Shown here: piece by piece, positions 12,226 to 20,035 of the stretch | Layout of the letters: each line of letters opens with the position of its first letter | Position numbering within the stretch: position 1 is the first letter of the stretch | Source of the DNA: Achromobacter deleyi | GTDB lineage: Bacteria > Pseudomonadota > Gammaproteobacteria > Burkholderiales > Burkholderiaceae_B | Direction of reading: 5' to 3' | Length of the DNA stretch: 64,000 bases | Assembly: GCF_016127315.1 (NCBI RefSeq) | Contig: NZ_CP065997.1 | Span: 2,666,001 to 2,730,000 of the forward strand | The notes under the pieces: model-generated | The model's database searches: none | What the model was told of the DNA's origin: nothing | The model's input: only the letters and a program-made list of their open reading frames with translations | Made by a program: the position numbers and the translations under genes

Positions 12226-13590
12226 TCAGGCCTGCAGCCAGCCGGCTTGATGTCGCTGCACCACCCTGTCCACCGAGGCGGCACACTGTCCCAGGTAACC
12301 CGCGGGATCGGTCAGGCGCAGGATCTCTTCTTCGCCCAGCAGGTTGGCCAGATCCTTGTGCTGGCGCAGCGCCTGGGCGAAATCGAGCTTGTGCGTGATG
12401 CCGTGCATCGAGGCCTCGTAGATCCATTCGTGCGCGGTCTGTTTGCCGACGCGCTCGGACAGGTCCAGCATCACGTGTTCGGACAGCAGGTAGCCGCGCA
12501 TGCGGTCCAGGTTGCGCGCCATGGCGTCGGCGTCCACGCGCAGCCCGGCCAGCAGGTTCTTGGCCTGGAACAGCATGGCGCCGGCGATCAGGCAGCATTC
12601 GGGCAGCGCCTTCCATTCGATCTTCCAGGCAATGCCGTCGCGCTCGCCTTCCTGCACCATGCCTTCGAGCATCAGCGTCGCATTGGCGCGCAGCGGCCGG
12701 CACAGGCCGGCGAGGTTCTCGGCCGAGGTCGGGTTGCGCTTGTGCGGCATGGTCGACGAGCCCAGCTTGCCTTCCGAGAAGGCTTCCTCGACTTCGGCGA
12801 ATTCGTTGCGTTGCAGGTTGAAGAGTTCATTGCCGATCTTCGACAGCGTGGCGCCGATCATGGCCAGCACCAGCGCGTATTCGGTGAAGCGGTCGCGCGC
12901 CGGCGCCCAGCTGATCGGGGCCGCCTCCAGTCCCAGCTTGGCCAGCGTGCGGCGCTCGACCTCGGCGGCCTGTTCGCCCAGCGAGGCCTGGCTGCCGACC
13001 GCGCCGACCACCATGCCCACCAGCACCCGCGCCTCGCATTCCTTCAGGCGTTCGTGATGGCGCGACAGTTCGTCCAGCCACACCGCGCACTTGTGCCCGA
13101 AGGTGATGGGCAGCGCCTGCACGCCATGGGTGCGCCCCGCCATGGGCGTGTCGCGATGGCTTTGCGCCAGGCGCGCCAGCTCGCGGCCGATGGCGGCGAG
13201 GTCGCGCATGAAGACGGCATGGGCCTGCTTGAGCTGCAGCGCCACGCCGGTGTCGACCACGTCCTGGGTGGTGGCGCCGTAATGCAGCCATTCGCCATGG
13301 TCGGGGCCGCAGCGCGCCTGCAATTGCTTGAGCGCCGGCACCAGCGAATGCTTGATGCGGCGGATCTCGGCCGACATCGCGGCGATGTCGATATTGGCCA
13401 CCGCCGCCTGGGCGCGGATTTGCTCGGCGGCGGCGGCCGGGATGATGCCCAGCTCGGCCTGGGCCTCGGCCAGCGCGGCCTCGAAATCCAGCCATTGCTG
13501 GACGCGGTTCTCTTCCGAGAAGATGGCGCGCAGTTCATCGGTGCTCCACAGGTGCTGGAGCGATTGCATGTCGAAAACGGAAACGGGCAT
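12226..13590 (-). CDS. Fumarase/aspartase-superfamily lyase (3-carboxymuconate cycloisomerase / adenylosuccinate lyase-like)
   Basis: 454 residues. The superfamily signature GSSTMPHKRNP (catalytic serine loop, near residues 276-286), the HYGATTQDVVDT region and the GRTHGVQALPITFGHK segment are all complete, so an active enzyme is expected. The superfamily beta-eliminates fumarate from a C-N (or C-O) bonded succinyl compound, or runs the lactonising reverse reaction; subgroup features fit PcaB/PurB-like members, and similar enzymes include iminodisuccinate and EDDS lyases. No other purine or protocatechuate gene is nearby, so those housekeeping roles are unlikely. It lies between the FAD oxidoreductase gene (18 bases) and the Bug receptor gene (40 bases). 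Confidence 0.88.
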   Translation of the reverse strand: MPVSVFDMQSLQHLWSTDELRAIFSEENRVQQWLDFEAALAEAQAELGIIPAAAAEQIRAQAAVANIDIAAMSAEIRRIKHSLVPALKQLQARCGPDHGEWLHYGATTQDVVDTGVALQLKQAHAVFMRDLAAIGRELARLAQSHRDTPMAGRTHGVQALPITFGHKCAVWLDELSRHHERLKECEARVLVGMVVGAVGSQASLGEQAAEVERRTLAKLGLEAAPISWAPARDRFTEYALVLAMIGATLSKIGNELFNLQRNEFAEVEEAFSEGKLGSSTMPHKRNPTSAENLAGLCRPLRANATLMLEGMVQEGERDGIAWKIEWKALPECCLIAGAMLFQAKNLLAGLRVDADAMARNLDRMRGYLLSEHVMLDLSERVGKQTAHEWIYEASMHGITHKLDFAQALRQHKDLANLLGEEEILRLTDPAGYLGQCAASVDRVVQRHQAGWLQA

Positions 13591-13608
13591 GGTGCGGGTC
13601 CTGGAGGC

Positions 13609-15051
13609 TTAGGAGTGATGGGCGGGGCGCGGCAGCAGCCGGCCCGGATTGAACGTGCCGCGCGGGTCGAGCGCGTGCTTGATGCGTTGCATGACGTCCA
13701 CCGAGACGGCGGGCTTGTATTGCAGGAAGGCGTGTTGCTTGAGGCGGCCGATGCCGTGTTCGGCCGAGATCGATCCGCCCAGCTGCGCGGCGACCTCGTG
13801 CACGACGTCGTGCACCGCGTCCTCTCGCGTCCGGAAGGCGGCGTCGTCCATCGCCAGCGGCTTGCTCTGGTTGTAGTGCAGGTTGCCGTCGCCGACGTGG
13901 CCGAAGCAGACGATGCGGATGCCCGGCATCAGGGCCTGCAGCCGCGCGCCGGCGGTGGCGATGAATTCGGGGATGCGCGACACCGCGACCGAGATGTCGT
14001 GCTTGATGGAGGGGCCGTCCAGCCGCTGCGCCTCCGGCACGTGCTCGCGCAGCGCCCACAGCTCGTGCGCCTGGCGGCCGGAGGCGGCGATCACCGCGTC
14101 GGTCACGCCGCCGTGTTCCATCGCGGCTTCCAGCACGCCTTCCACGGCGGGCTCGGGATCCATCTGCGCCGAGGTCTCCGAGACGTCGAACAGCACCGCC
14201 CAGGGCGAGGGTTGCGCCAGCGGATCGCGCATGCCGTCCAGCGGATGCGCCAGCACCTGGTCCAGCGTCTGGCGGCCGATCAGCTCGAACGCCGTGACGC
14301 GCTCGCCGACCGCGTCGGTCAGGCGCGCCAGCAGGTCCACCGCCGCCTGCGGCGTCGGCACCGCGGCCCACACGGTCACCACTTTGCGCGGCAGGGCGTA
14401 CAGGCGGAAGGCCGCCGCCGTGACCACGCCCAGCGTGCCCTCGCCGCCGATGAACAGCTGCTTGAGGTCGTAGCCGGTGTTGTCCTTGCGCAGCGTGCCC
14501 AGTTGCGGCAGCACGCGGCCGTCGGCCAGCACCACTTCCAGCCCCAGCGTCAGTTCGCGGGTATTGCCATAGCGCAGCACCTGCTCGCCGCCGGCGTTGG
14601 TGGAGACCACGCCGCCGATGGTGGCGCTGCCTTCCGAGGCCAGCGACAACGCGAACAGCCGGCCGGCGTCGGCGGCCGCCTGCTGCGCCGCCAGCACGGT
14701 GCAGCCGGCTTCCAGCGTGATGCTGTTGTCCAGCGCGTCGACCCGGCGCACGGCGGTCATGCGGTCCAGGCTCAGCACCACTTCGCGGCCCGAGGCGTCG
14801 GGCGTCGAGCCGCCGACCAGGCCGGTGTTGCCGCCTTGCGGCACCACCGCCACGCCCTGCGCCGCGCACAGCGCCACCACCCGCGAGACTTCGGCCGTAT
14901 TGGCGGGGCGCGCCACGGCGCGCGCGGCGCCGGGAAAATTGCGGCGCCAGTCGGCCGTGTAGCGGGCCATGTCGGCCGCGTCGGTCAGGACGTGGGACGG
15001 CCCGACGATGGCGCCGAGCGCCGTGGCGATTGCATCGATCTGATTCGGCAT
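13609..15051 (-). CDS. GlcD-type FAD-binding D-2-hydroxyacid dehydrogenase
   Basis: 480 residues. An N-terminal FAD-binding PCMH domain (VVPQGGNTGLVGGSTP for the pyrophosphate, LASEGSATIGGVVSTNAGG, and the IGGEGTLGVVTAA segment) is followed by the FAD-linked oxidase C-terminal domain with GHVGDGNLHYN and SAEHGIGRLK, typical of D-2-hydroxyglutarate, D-lactate and glycolate dehydrogenases. It oxidises a D-hydroxyacid and passes electrons to a carrier. The ATG at 15051 begins the conserved protein; the longer frame from 15129 runs towards the operator and is not supported. First gene of the leftward operon and divergent from the IclR regulator, with the operator between them. Confidence 0.9.
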   Translation of the reverse strand: MPNQIDAIATALGAIVGPSHVLTDAADMARYTADWRRNFPGAARAVARPANTAEVSRVVALCAAQGVAVVPQGGNTGLVGGSTPDASGREVVLSLDRMTAVRRVDALDNSITLEAGCTVLAAQQAAADAGRLFALSLASEGSATIGGVVSTNAGGEQVLRYGNTRELTLGLEVVLADGRVLPQLGTLRKDNTGYDLKQLFIGGEGTLGVVTAAAFRLYALPRKVVTVWAAVPTPQAAVDLLARLTDAVGERVTAFELIGRQTLDQVLAHPLDGMRDPLAQPSPWAVLFDVSETSAQMDPEPAVEGVLEAAMEHGGVTDAVIAASGRQAHELWALREHVPEAQRLDGPSIKHDISVAVSRIPEFIATAGARLQALMPGIRIVCFGHVGDGNLHYNQSKPLAMDDAAFRTREDAVHDVVHEVAAQLGGSISAEHGIGRLKQHAFLQYKPAVSVDVMQRIKHALDPRGTFNPGRLLPRPAHHS

Positions 15052-15154
15052 AATGCTACGGTGCGCGGCGCCGGGGGCTGGCCCCCTTGCCGCGCGACGC
15101 TTGTCTCCTGGTTGAAACCGGGACGGCATTTCCCTGGTCCGGTAGCCGTCTTTC

Positions 15155-15190
15155 GTTTCATTGATTAAAATACGTTTTATTGAACAAAAC
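15155..15190. promoter_or_regulatory. Probable IclR operator between the catabolic operon and the iclR gene
   Basis: A 36-bp imperfect inverted repeat, with half-sites GTTTCATTGATTA and (on the opposite strand) GTTTTGTTCAATA agreeing at 9 of 13 positions around a 10-base spacer. It is base-for-base the same length as the site at 17375-17410 and agrees with it at most positions, including both GTTTC/GAAAC-like ends. It ends 20 bases before the iclR start and lies 104 bases upstream of the FAD oxidoreductase start, so it can control both directions. IclR proteins typically bind palindromes of the GTTTCATTGAAAC type. Confidence 0.7.
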
Positions 15191-15210
15191 TATAGGAAGC
15201 ATCCGAAACC

Positions 15211-15939
15211 GTGTCAAGCGAGAATTCCCCTAAGCCGCCCGCCGGCGTGCTCGAACGCGGCATCTCCGTGCTGGAGTGTTTTGGCGAAGACCATCTGCGC
15301 CTGTCGCTGCGCGACCTGGCCGACCGCACCGGCCTGGACAAGGCCACGCTGCTGCGCCTGCTGGGCGTGTTCATCAAGGCGCGCATGATCCATCGCTACG
15401 ACAGCAGCACCTACGCGCTGGGACCGGCGTTGCTGCACATGGGCATGCTGTATCGCGATACCTTCGACCTGGGTTCGCGCCTGCAGCCGGCGCTGCGCAG
15501 CATCGTGGCGCAGACCGGCGAGACCGTGGCCCTGTACGTGCGCAGCGGCGACGACCGCATCTGCCTCTACCGCGAGAACACCACCAAGGAAGTGCGCCAC
15601 CACGTCGAGGTCGGCACGCGCATCAGCCTGAAGGACGGCGGTTCGTCGGCGCATGTGCTGCGCGCCTTCACCGGCGGCACGACGCCGCTGGCGCGCGACA
15701 TCCAGGAAAAGGGCTACGCCATGACCCGCTCCGAGCGGGTCGCGGAAATGGCGTCGGTGGCCGTGCCGGTGTTCGATGCCGACGATGCCTTCGTCGGCGC
15801 GCTGGTGGTGCTGGGGCTGGCGTCGCGCCACAACGAGGCGGCGCAGCGCAAGGCGGTCGAGATCGCGCGCCACGAACTGGCGCAGCAGGGCTTTCGCACC
15901 GCGCCGCCTGCGTCCTGGACGCCGCCCGTCACGCCATGA
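15211..15939 (+). CDS. IclR-family transcriptional regulator
   Basis: 242 residues, with a GTG start preceded by AGGAAG. The N-terminal winged helix (VLERGISVLECF, then LSLRDLADRTGLDKATLLRLL) is followed by the IclR effector-binding domain from about residue 80, including the conserved dimer/ligand segment around GDDRICLYREN. IclR regulators sense small carboxylates or aromatic acids and control catabolic operons. It is divergent from the FAD-oxidoreductase operon, sits just downstream of one copy of the 36-bp palindrome and faces the MmgE/PrpD gene, whose start overlaps the second copy; control of all three units plus itself is the simplest reading. Confidence 0.92.
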   Translation: MSSENSPKPPAGVLERGISVLECFGEDHLRLSLRDLADRTGLDKATLLRLLGVFIKARMIHRYDSSTYALGPALLHMGMLYRDTFDLGSRLQPALRSIVAQTGETVALYVRSGDDRICLYRENTTKEVRHHVEVGTRISLKDGGSSAHVLRAFTGGTTPLARDIQEKGYAMTRSERVAEMASVAVPVFDADDAFVGALVVLGLASRHNEAAQRKAVEIARHELAQQGFRTAPPASWTPPVTP

Positions 15940-15952
15940 CGGGCGCATGAGG

Positions 15953-15980
15953 CGCGGCGCGCCCGGGCGGGCGCGCCGCG
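15953..15980. terminator. GC-rich hairpin between the convergent iclR and MmgE/PrpD genes
   Basis: Perfect 12-bp arms (cgcggcgcgccc and its complement) with a 4-base loop, in the 48-base gap between two convergent stop codons. There is no T-tract on either strand, so it is a terminator candidate by position and stem strength only. Confidence 0.5.
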
Positions 15981-15987
15981 GCAGCGC

Positions 15988-17370
15988 CTAGCGGGACGAC
16001 GCCGCGCCGAACAGCGCGGGATCCGGCAGGCAGGGCCGCGCGTCATTGCCGGCATCGGTGAAGCGCTCGCACCAGGCCACGATGGCCTGGGCGGCGGCGT
16101 CATCCATGGCCGGCGCAAAGGCGCGCATGCGCGCCTGCAGCGCGGGCCAGTCGTAAGGGTCTTCGGGATCGCCGCGCCGCAGCTGGCGCAACGCGCTCAG
16201 CCGGCGCCCATCTTTCAGTATCAGGGTCACCCGGCATGGCCGCAGGCGCGGAAATTCGCGTTGGAAGGCATCACTGGTGCGCACCGTGATGCGGCGCGCC
16301 AGCGCCACCAGGTCGGGCGCCTGCAGATCCGCGGACTCCATGTCTTCGATGCCCAGCCCGCCGGTGAGCAGCAGCCGCGCCACCACGTAGCGCAGCGAGA
16401 AGCAGGTCTGCGCGGGCGTGGCGGGCCAGTCGACGCCGGCGATCTTCAGCGCGTGCGTGAATATCTCGATGTCCACCGATTCGATGTCGTCGGGCGTCGG
16501 CGCGTGCGCGTCCAACAGCTCGCGGGTGGCATCCAGCGGCGTGAAGAGCTGGGCGCAGCAGGGCCAGGCCTTGATGGTGGCGGTGTTCAGGCGCTCCTCG
16601 GCATCGAGGCCGCCGTCGAGCGCATCGAGCGGACCGTCGCCCGCCAGCAGCGCGTACAGCCCGCGCGCGCCGGTGGCGAAGCGTCGCGCGCCCGGCAGGC
16701 CGGCGCGCGCGGCATAGGCCGCGGCCAGGCCGTTGCGCACGGCGAAGGCCGGATGCAGCGACTTGGCTTCGTGCGCGTCGTCGTCCACCAGTTGCCACAG
16801 GCCCGCCGCCTGGGTGGCGCCGATGCCGAGCGCGTGGTGCAGGGGCGTCGGCGCCAGCCTCAGGGCCACGCCGGCAGCGGCCGCCGCGCCCACCGCGCCC
16901 GCCGTCGCGGTGGCATGAAACCCCGCCGCGTGGCGCGTGCCCAGGGCCTCGCCCAGGCGCAATGACACTTCATAGCCGGCGATGATGGCGTCCGCGACCT
17001 GCCGCTGCGTCATGCCGCCGTCCGCCGCCAACGCCAGCGCCGGCGTGACCGACACCACGCCCGGGTGCAGCATGGCGGCGCGATGCGCGTCGTCGATTTC
17101 GCGGATATGGGCGATGGCGGCATTGGCGAAGGCCGCGCCATTGGCGTTGACGGCCGGGCCGCCGAAAACGGGCGCCGGCCCCGCGCCCGGCTGGCAGTCG
17201 TGCGCCACGCGCCGGTAACGGGCCGCCGCCGGCGTGTCGGCGGCGGACCATCCCGCCGTGAACCAGTCCAGCAGCGCCTGCGCCAGCCGCGCGCGCGTGG
17301 TCGGGGAAATCGGGCGCCGTTGCAGGTCGGCCAGGTGGGTCACCAGGGAGTGTTCAGCGGAGGAGGTCAT
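15988..17370 (-). CDS. MmgE/PrpD-family protein
   Basis: 460 residues of the MmgE/PrpD fold: an all-alpha N-terminal domain with AFANAAIAHIREIDDAHRAA (the usual substrate-site region carrying D-D-H) and a C-terminal alpha/beta domain with KAWPCCAQLFTPLDAT. Known members include 2-methylcitrate dehydratase, cis-aconitate decarboxylase and iminodisuccinate epimerase; no other methylcitrate-cycle gene is here, so PrpD itself is unlikely. The ATG at 17370 is preferred because an in-frame ATG at 17400 lies inside the inverted repeat at 17375-17410; neither has a clear ribosome binding site. Its upstream site matches the iclR operator, so it is probably co-regulated with the operon that ends at 7572. 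Confidence 0.85.
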   Translation of the reverse strand: MTSSAEHSLVTHLADLQRRPISPTTRARLAQALLDWFTAGWSAADTPAAARYRRVAHDCQPGAGPAPVFGGPAVNANGAAFANAAIAHIREIDDAHRAAMLHPGVVSVTPALALAADGGMTQRQVADAIIAGYEVSLRLGEALGTRHAAGFHATATAGAVGAAAAAGVALRLAPTPLHHALGIGATQAAGLWQLVDDDAHEAKSLHPAFAVRNGLAAAYAARAGLPGARRFATGARGLYALLAGDGPLDALDGGLDAEERLNTATIKAWPCCAQLFTPLDATRELLDAHAPTPDDIESVDIEIFTHALKIAGVDWPATPAQTCFSLRYVVARLLLTGGLGIEDMESADLQAPDLVALARRITVRTSDAFQREFPRLRPCRVTLILKDGRRLSALRQLRRGDPEDPYDWPALQARMRAFAPAMDDAAAQAIVAWCERFTDAGNDARPCLPDPALFGAASSR

Positions 17371-17374
17371 TGTC

Positions 17375-17410
17375 GTTTCGTTGAATGGAATGTGTTTCAT
17401 TCAACGAAAC
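17375..17410. promoter_or_regulatory. Perfect inverted repeat: second IclR operator
   Basis: Perfect 13-bp arms GTTTCGTTGAATG and CATTCAACGAAAC separated by 10 bases, the strongest palindrome in this part of the window. It directly precedes the MmgE/PrpD start at 17370 and overlaps the alternative start at 17400, so a bound repressor would block initiation. It matches the site at 15155-15190 in length, spacing and most bases. Confidence 0.78.
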
Positions 17411-17468
17411 AAGAGGCGGTTTGTCAAGCGCGGGGTTGCACGCCTCGCTACTGCTCTCGCTGCCGCGC

Positions 17469-18881
17469 CTATCGTTGGCCGGCGTCCTGCAACGCGGTCA
17501 GCGCCGCGAGCCGGGCCAGGTCGGTGCCGGCGGGAGCCGCGGCCAGGGCCGCGCGTATGCGTTGCGCCATCGGCTGGTTGAAATCGGCCGCGATCTCGGC
17601 GCGCAGGGTGATCCGCCCCGTGGCGCCATCGAGCCGCATGTCGGGCGTCACGCCGTCGCGCTCGAGCGTCGCGCCGTTGGCCCGGTGCACGCGCGCGCTG
17701 GTCACCACCAGCGCGCCCTGGTTGTCGGGCAGCGGCAGGACCGTCTGGATCGTGCCCGCGCCGGCGGTCTTCTCGCCGATGAGCAGGCCGCGGCCGTGGT
17801 CCTGCAACGCCGCCGCGACGATTTCCGCGCCGGCGCCGGTGCGGTGGTCGATCAGCACCACCATCGGCACGTCATGCGGCAACCGGCCGTGCCGGGCGAC
17901 GAGCGTCACGGCATTGGCCGGCGTGCGCCCGCGCAGGCTGCCGACGCGGGTGCCCTCGGCCAGCACCATGCCCGCCACCTGCTCGGTCACCTCGAGCAGC
18001 CCGCCGGCATTGCCGCGCAGGTCCAGCACCACGCCCGCCAGCGGCGCGGCGCCGCCGGACCGCGCGGTATCGAGGGCGTCCCGCAGCAGCGCGCCGGTCT
18101 GGCTGTTGAAGGCCGATATGCGGATCACCGCCACCGCGCCGTCCCGCTCCCAGCGCACCGATGGCGGCGCCTGGACCGGCCCGCGCACGGGACGCATGAC
18201 GAGGGCGTCGGCCACGCCGGGTCGCTGGATCTCCACCGTGGGGCGGGTGCCGACGACGCCGCGCAGCAGCGCGACGGCCTCGGGTAGCGGCAGGCCGGCG
18301 GTCGGGTGGCCGTCGACGCGGGTGATGATGTCGCCGGCCTGGATGCCGGCGCGTTCGCCCGGGCTGCCGGGCAAGGGCCGTTCGACGGTCAGGACGCCCC
18401 GCTGGATCGACATCTCCAGGCCGACCGAGGCCGGCGGCGGCGCCATCTCGGCGCGCGTCGCCACGCGGCTGTAGGCGTCCAGGCTGGCCAGCATGCCGCG
18501 CAGGGCCGCGTTCAGGGCGGCTTCGCGCGCCGCGCCGGCGGCAAAGCGCAGGATCTCGTCGGCCAGGATGCGGGTCTGCGGCGTGATGCCGGCGGCCTTG
18601 TCCTCGGCCTGGATCGCCTGCGCGAGGGAGGCCTTGCGCGCCTCGTCCGAGGCGCCGGGCAGCGCGGCGAGGGCGCGCAAGCCATGCACCGCCAGCGCGC
18701 GCGAATCGAGCGGGTCGACGTATTGGTCCGTGAGCTGCGTGACGGCCGCGGCCAGCGTGCCCTCGACCTGCTGGCGCGATTGGGCCCAGGCGGGCGGCGC
18801 CAGCGCGACGCCGCAGGCAAGCAGCAGCGCGAGCGTAGGCCGCGGCAAGCGGGGCCGCGGCGCCTGGCGCGCGTCGATCAC
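17469..18881 (-). CDS. Secreted PDZ/S41 C-terminal-processing-protease homologue, apparently catalytically dead
   Basis: 470 residues: signal peptide (residues 1-34, ending PPAWAQ), helical N-terminal domain, PDZ domain about 150-235 (GSPGERAGIQAGDIITRVDG) and S41 peptidase domain about 245-420. Aligned with CtpA/Prc, the nucleophile site S-A-S-E reads A-G-A-E (A350), and the general-base lysine 25 residues later reads Ala (A375 in TAGAGTIQ); the conserved aspartate (D361) remains. Ser-Lys catalysis therefore looks impossible and a binding or scaffold role is likelier. GTG start overlaps the preceding gene's stop by four bases (translational coupling). Periplasmic. Confidence 0.85.
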   Translation of the reverse strand: MIDARQAPRPRLPRPTLALLLACGVALAPPAWAQSRQQVEGTLAAAVTQLTDQYVDPLDSRALAVHGLRALAALPGASDEARKASLAQAIQAEDKAAGITPQTRILADEILRFAAGAAREAALNAALRGMLASLDAYSRVATRAEMAPPPASVGLEMSIQRGVLTVERPLPGSPGERAGIQAGDIITRVDGHPTAGLPLPEAVALLRGVVGTRPTVEIQRPGVADALVMRPVRGPVQAPPSVRWERDGAVAVIRISAFNSQTGALLRDALDTARSGGAAPLAGVVLDLRGNAGGLLEVTEQVAGMVLAEGTRVGSLRGRTPANAVTLVARHGRLPHDVPMVVLIDHRTGAGAEIVAAALQDHGRGLLIGEKTAGAGTIQTVLPLPDNQGALVVTSARVHRANGATLERDGVTPDMRLDGATGRITLRAEIAADFNQPMAQRIRAALAAAPAGTDLARLAALTALQDAGQR

Positions 18882-19342
18882 TGCACCTTCACGCGCACCG
18901 CGGCGCCAGGGCGCGGTTCGAATGCCGGCACCGTGCGGTTCTTCACGGCCTCGCCCCTGGCGTTCCACACCAGCGTGTCGGTGGGGAAGCTCTCGTCGCG
19001 CGTCATCTTGTCGATCTGCGCGGCCACCAGCTTGGCGGCGCCGTCCACCTCGGGGTTCCAGGCGTACACGCCCCACTGGCCGTACCAGGCCGCGGGTGCG
19101 TCGGCGTCCAGGCGCCGGTCGGGGCACATCACCAGGCCCTTGTCGAGCAGCACGCGCAGGCCGCCCACCGGCACCAGCTTGACGGCCGGGGTGGTGCGCT
19201 CCTTGCTGTGTCCGGGGCATACGTTGGCGCTGCGCGCCACGGTGGTCTCGACGACCTCGCGGTCGGATTGGGCAACGGCGGTCGATGCGGCGCACAGGGC
19301 GAATGCGGCGGCAGTCCAGGCGAGAGGGATACGGCGGGTCAT
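18878..19342 (-). CDS. Small exported protein coupled to the S41 homologue
   Basis: 154 residues with a clear signal peptide (LAWTAAAFALCAASTAVAQ) and a mature part with two cysteines (NVCPGHSK and VMCPDRR) that could form one disulfide in the periplasm. I do not recognise a named family. Its stop codon overlaps the GTG start of the S41/PDZ gene by four bases, so the two proteins are made together and may form a complex or a protein/partner pair. An AAGGAGG-like site precedes the ATG. Confidence 0.75.
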   Translation of the reverse strand: MTRRIPLAWTAAAFALCAASTAVAQSDREVVETTVARSANVCPGHSKERTTPAVKLVPVGGLRVLLDKGLVMCPDRRLDADAPAAWYGQWGVYAWNPEVDGAAKLVAAQIDKMTRDESFPTDTLVWNARGEAVKNRTVPAFEPRPGAAVRVKVQ

Positions 19343-19430
19343 GCGTGGCCTCCTTGTCCGGGAGCGGACGGGTCGGTGGGTGGAAGTCCTGGCTGCCGGC
19401 CGCGCGGATGCGGGCCGGCGGACAGGGCGG

Positions 19431-19892
19431 TCATGGCGTTGGCGGCGTGCGCGGGCGGTCGGGGCGGATGATCCGCCAGAAGCTGGCGCCCACCACGGCG
19501 CCCAGCGCGGCGGCGGTCAACGGCACGATGGGGCGCGACACGATGGTGTCGGCCATCATGGCCAGCGCGAGCCGCAGATCGCCGGGACCGAATATCGAGG
19601 AAAGCAGGATCAGCGCGCACCAGCTCACCAGGCCGATGGCGGTGAAGGCCAGCAGATAGGGCGCCAGCGTGGCGCGGCCGCGGCGGCGCAACGCGAAGTG
19701 CGCGGGCAGGCCCAGCAGCAGCATGGCGCCGGCGCCGGCCGCCGCGCCCAGCAGGGTGGCCATCAAGGTCCAGTCCGGCTGCTCGGCGGCCGCGATGAAA
19801 TCGGGCTGGCGCCAGAACAGATGGGCCTGCAATCCGATGACCAGCGCGGACCAGAAAGGTCCGGCCAGAAAGGCAAGGAGAAGTCTCGTCAT
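19431..19892 (-). CDS. Small inner-membrane protein, four predicted membrane segments
   Basis: 153 residues, strongly hydrophobic: segments about 5-25, 42-62, 76-98 and 118-138, with Arg-rich connecting loops (ALRRRGRAT). No recognised domain. The ATG at 19892 follows AAGGAGA-like bases poorly on the coding strand, but it begins the first membrane segment; the much longer frame upstream overlaps the TonB receptor gene antisense-free region and is not credible. It lies between the receptor gene (about 143 bases away) and the small exported protein gene, all on the same strand. Function unknown. Confidence 0.6.
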   Translation of the reverse strand: MTRLLLAFLAGPFWSALVIGLQAHLFWRQPDFIAAAEQPDWTLMATLLGAAAGAGAMLLLGLPAHFALRRRGRATLAPYLLAFTAIGLVSWCALILLSSIFGPGDLRLALAMMADTIVSRPIVPLTAAALGAVVGASFWRIIRPDRPRTPPTP

Positions 19893-20035
19893 GCTGCGGA
19901 GTGCGTCGCCGGTGCGGGCACGCGGCGCCTGGCTTTTTTTGCGTGCGGCGATCTTATCAGCCGCCATGTTTCGCTGGCGGTTACAGGTGCGACAAGATCC
20001 AGGCGGCCGTGCCGCGACCGCCCGTCGCCGCCGTG

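Noticed and set aside
12058..15168. 1036-codon plus-strand frame across the lyase and FAD oxidoreductase genes
   Set aside because: Antisense shadow: it spans two real minus-strand genes with intact motifs and has none of its own.
15988..17400. MmgE/PrpD gene as the true PrpD of the methylcitrate cycle
   Set aside because: No prpB, prpC or acnD-like gene nearby, and its operator ties it to a different pathway.
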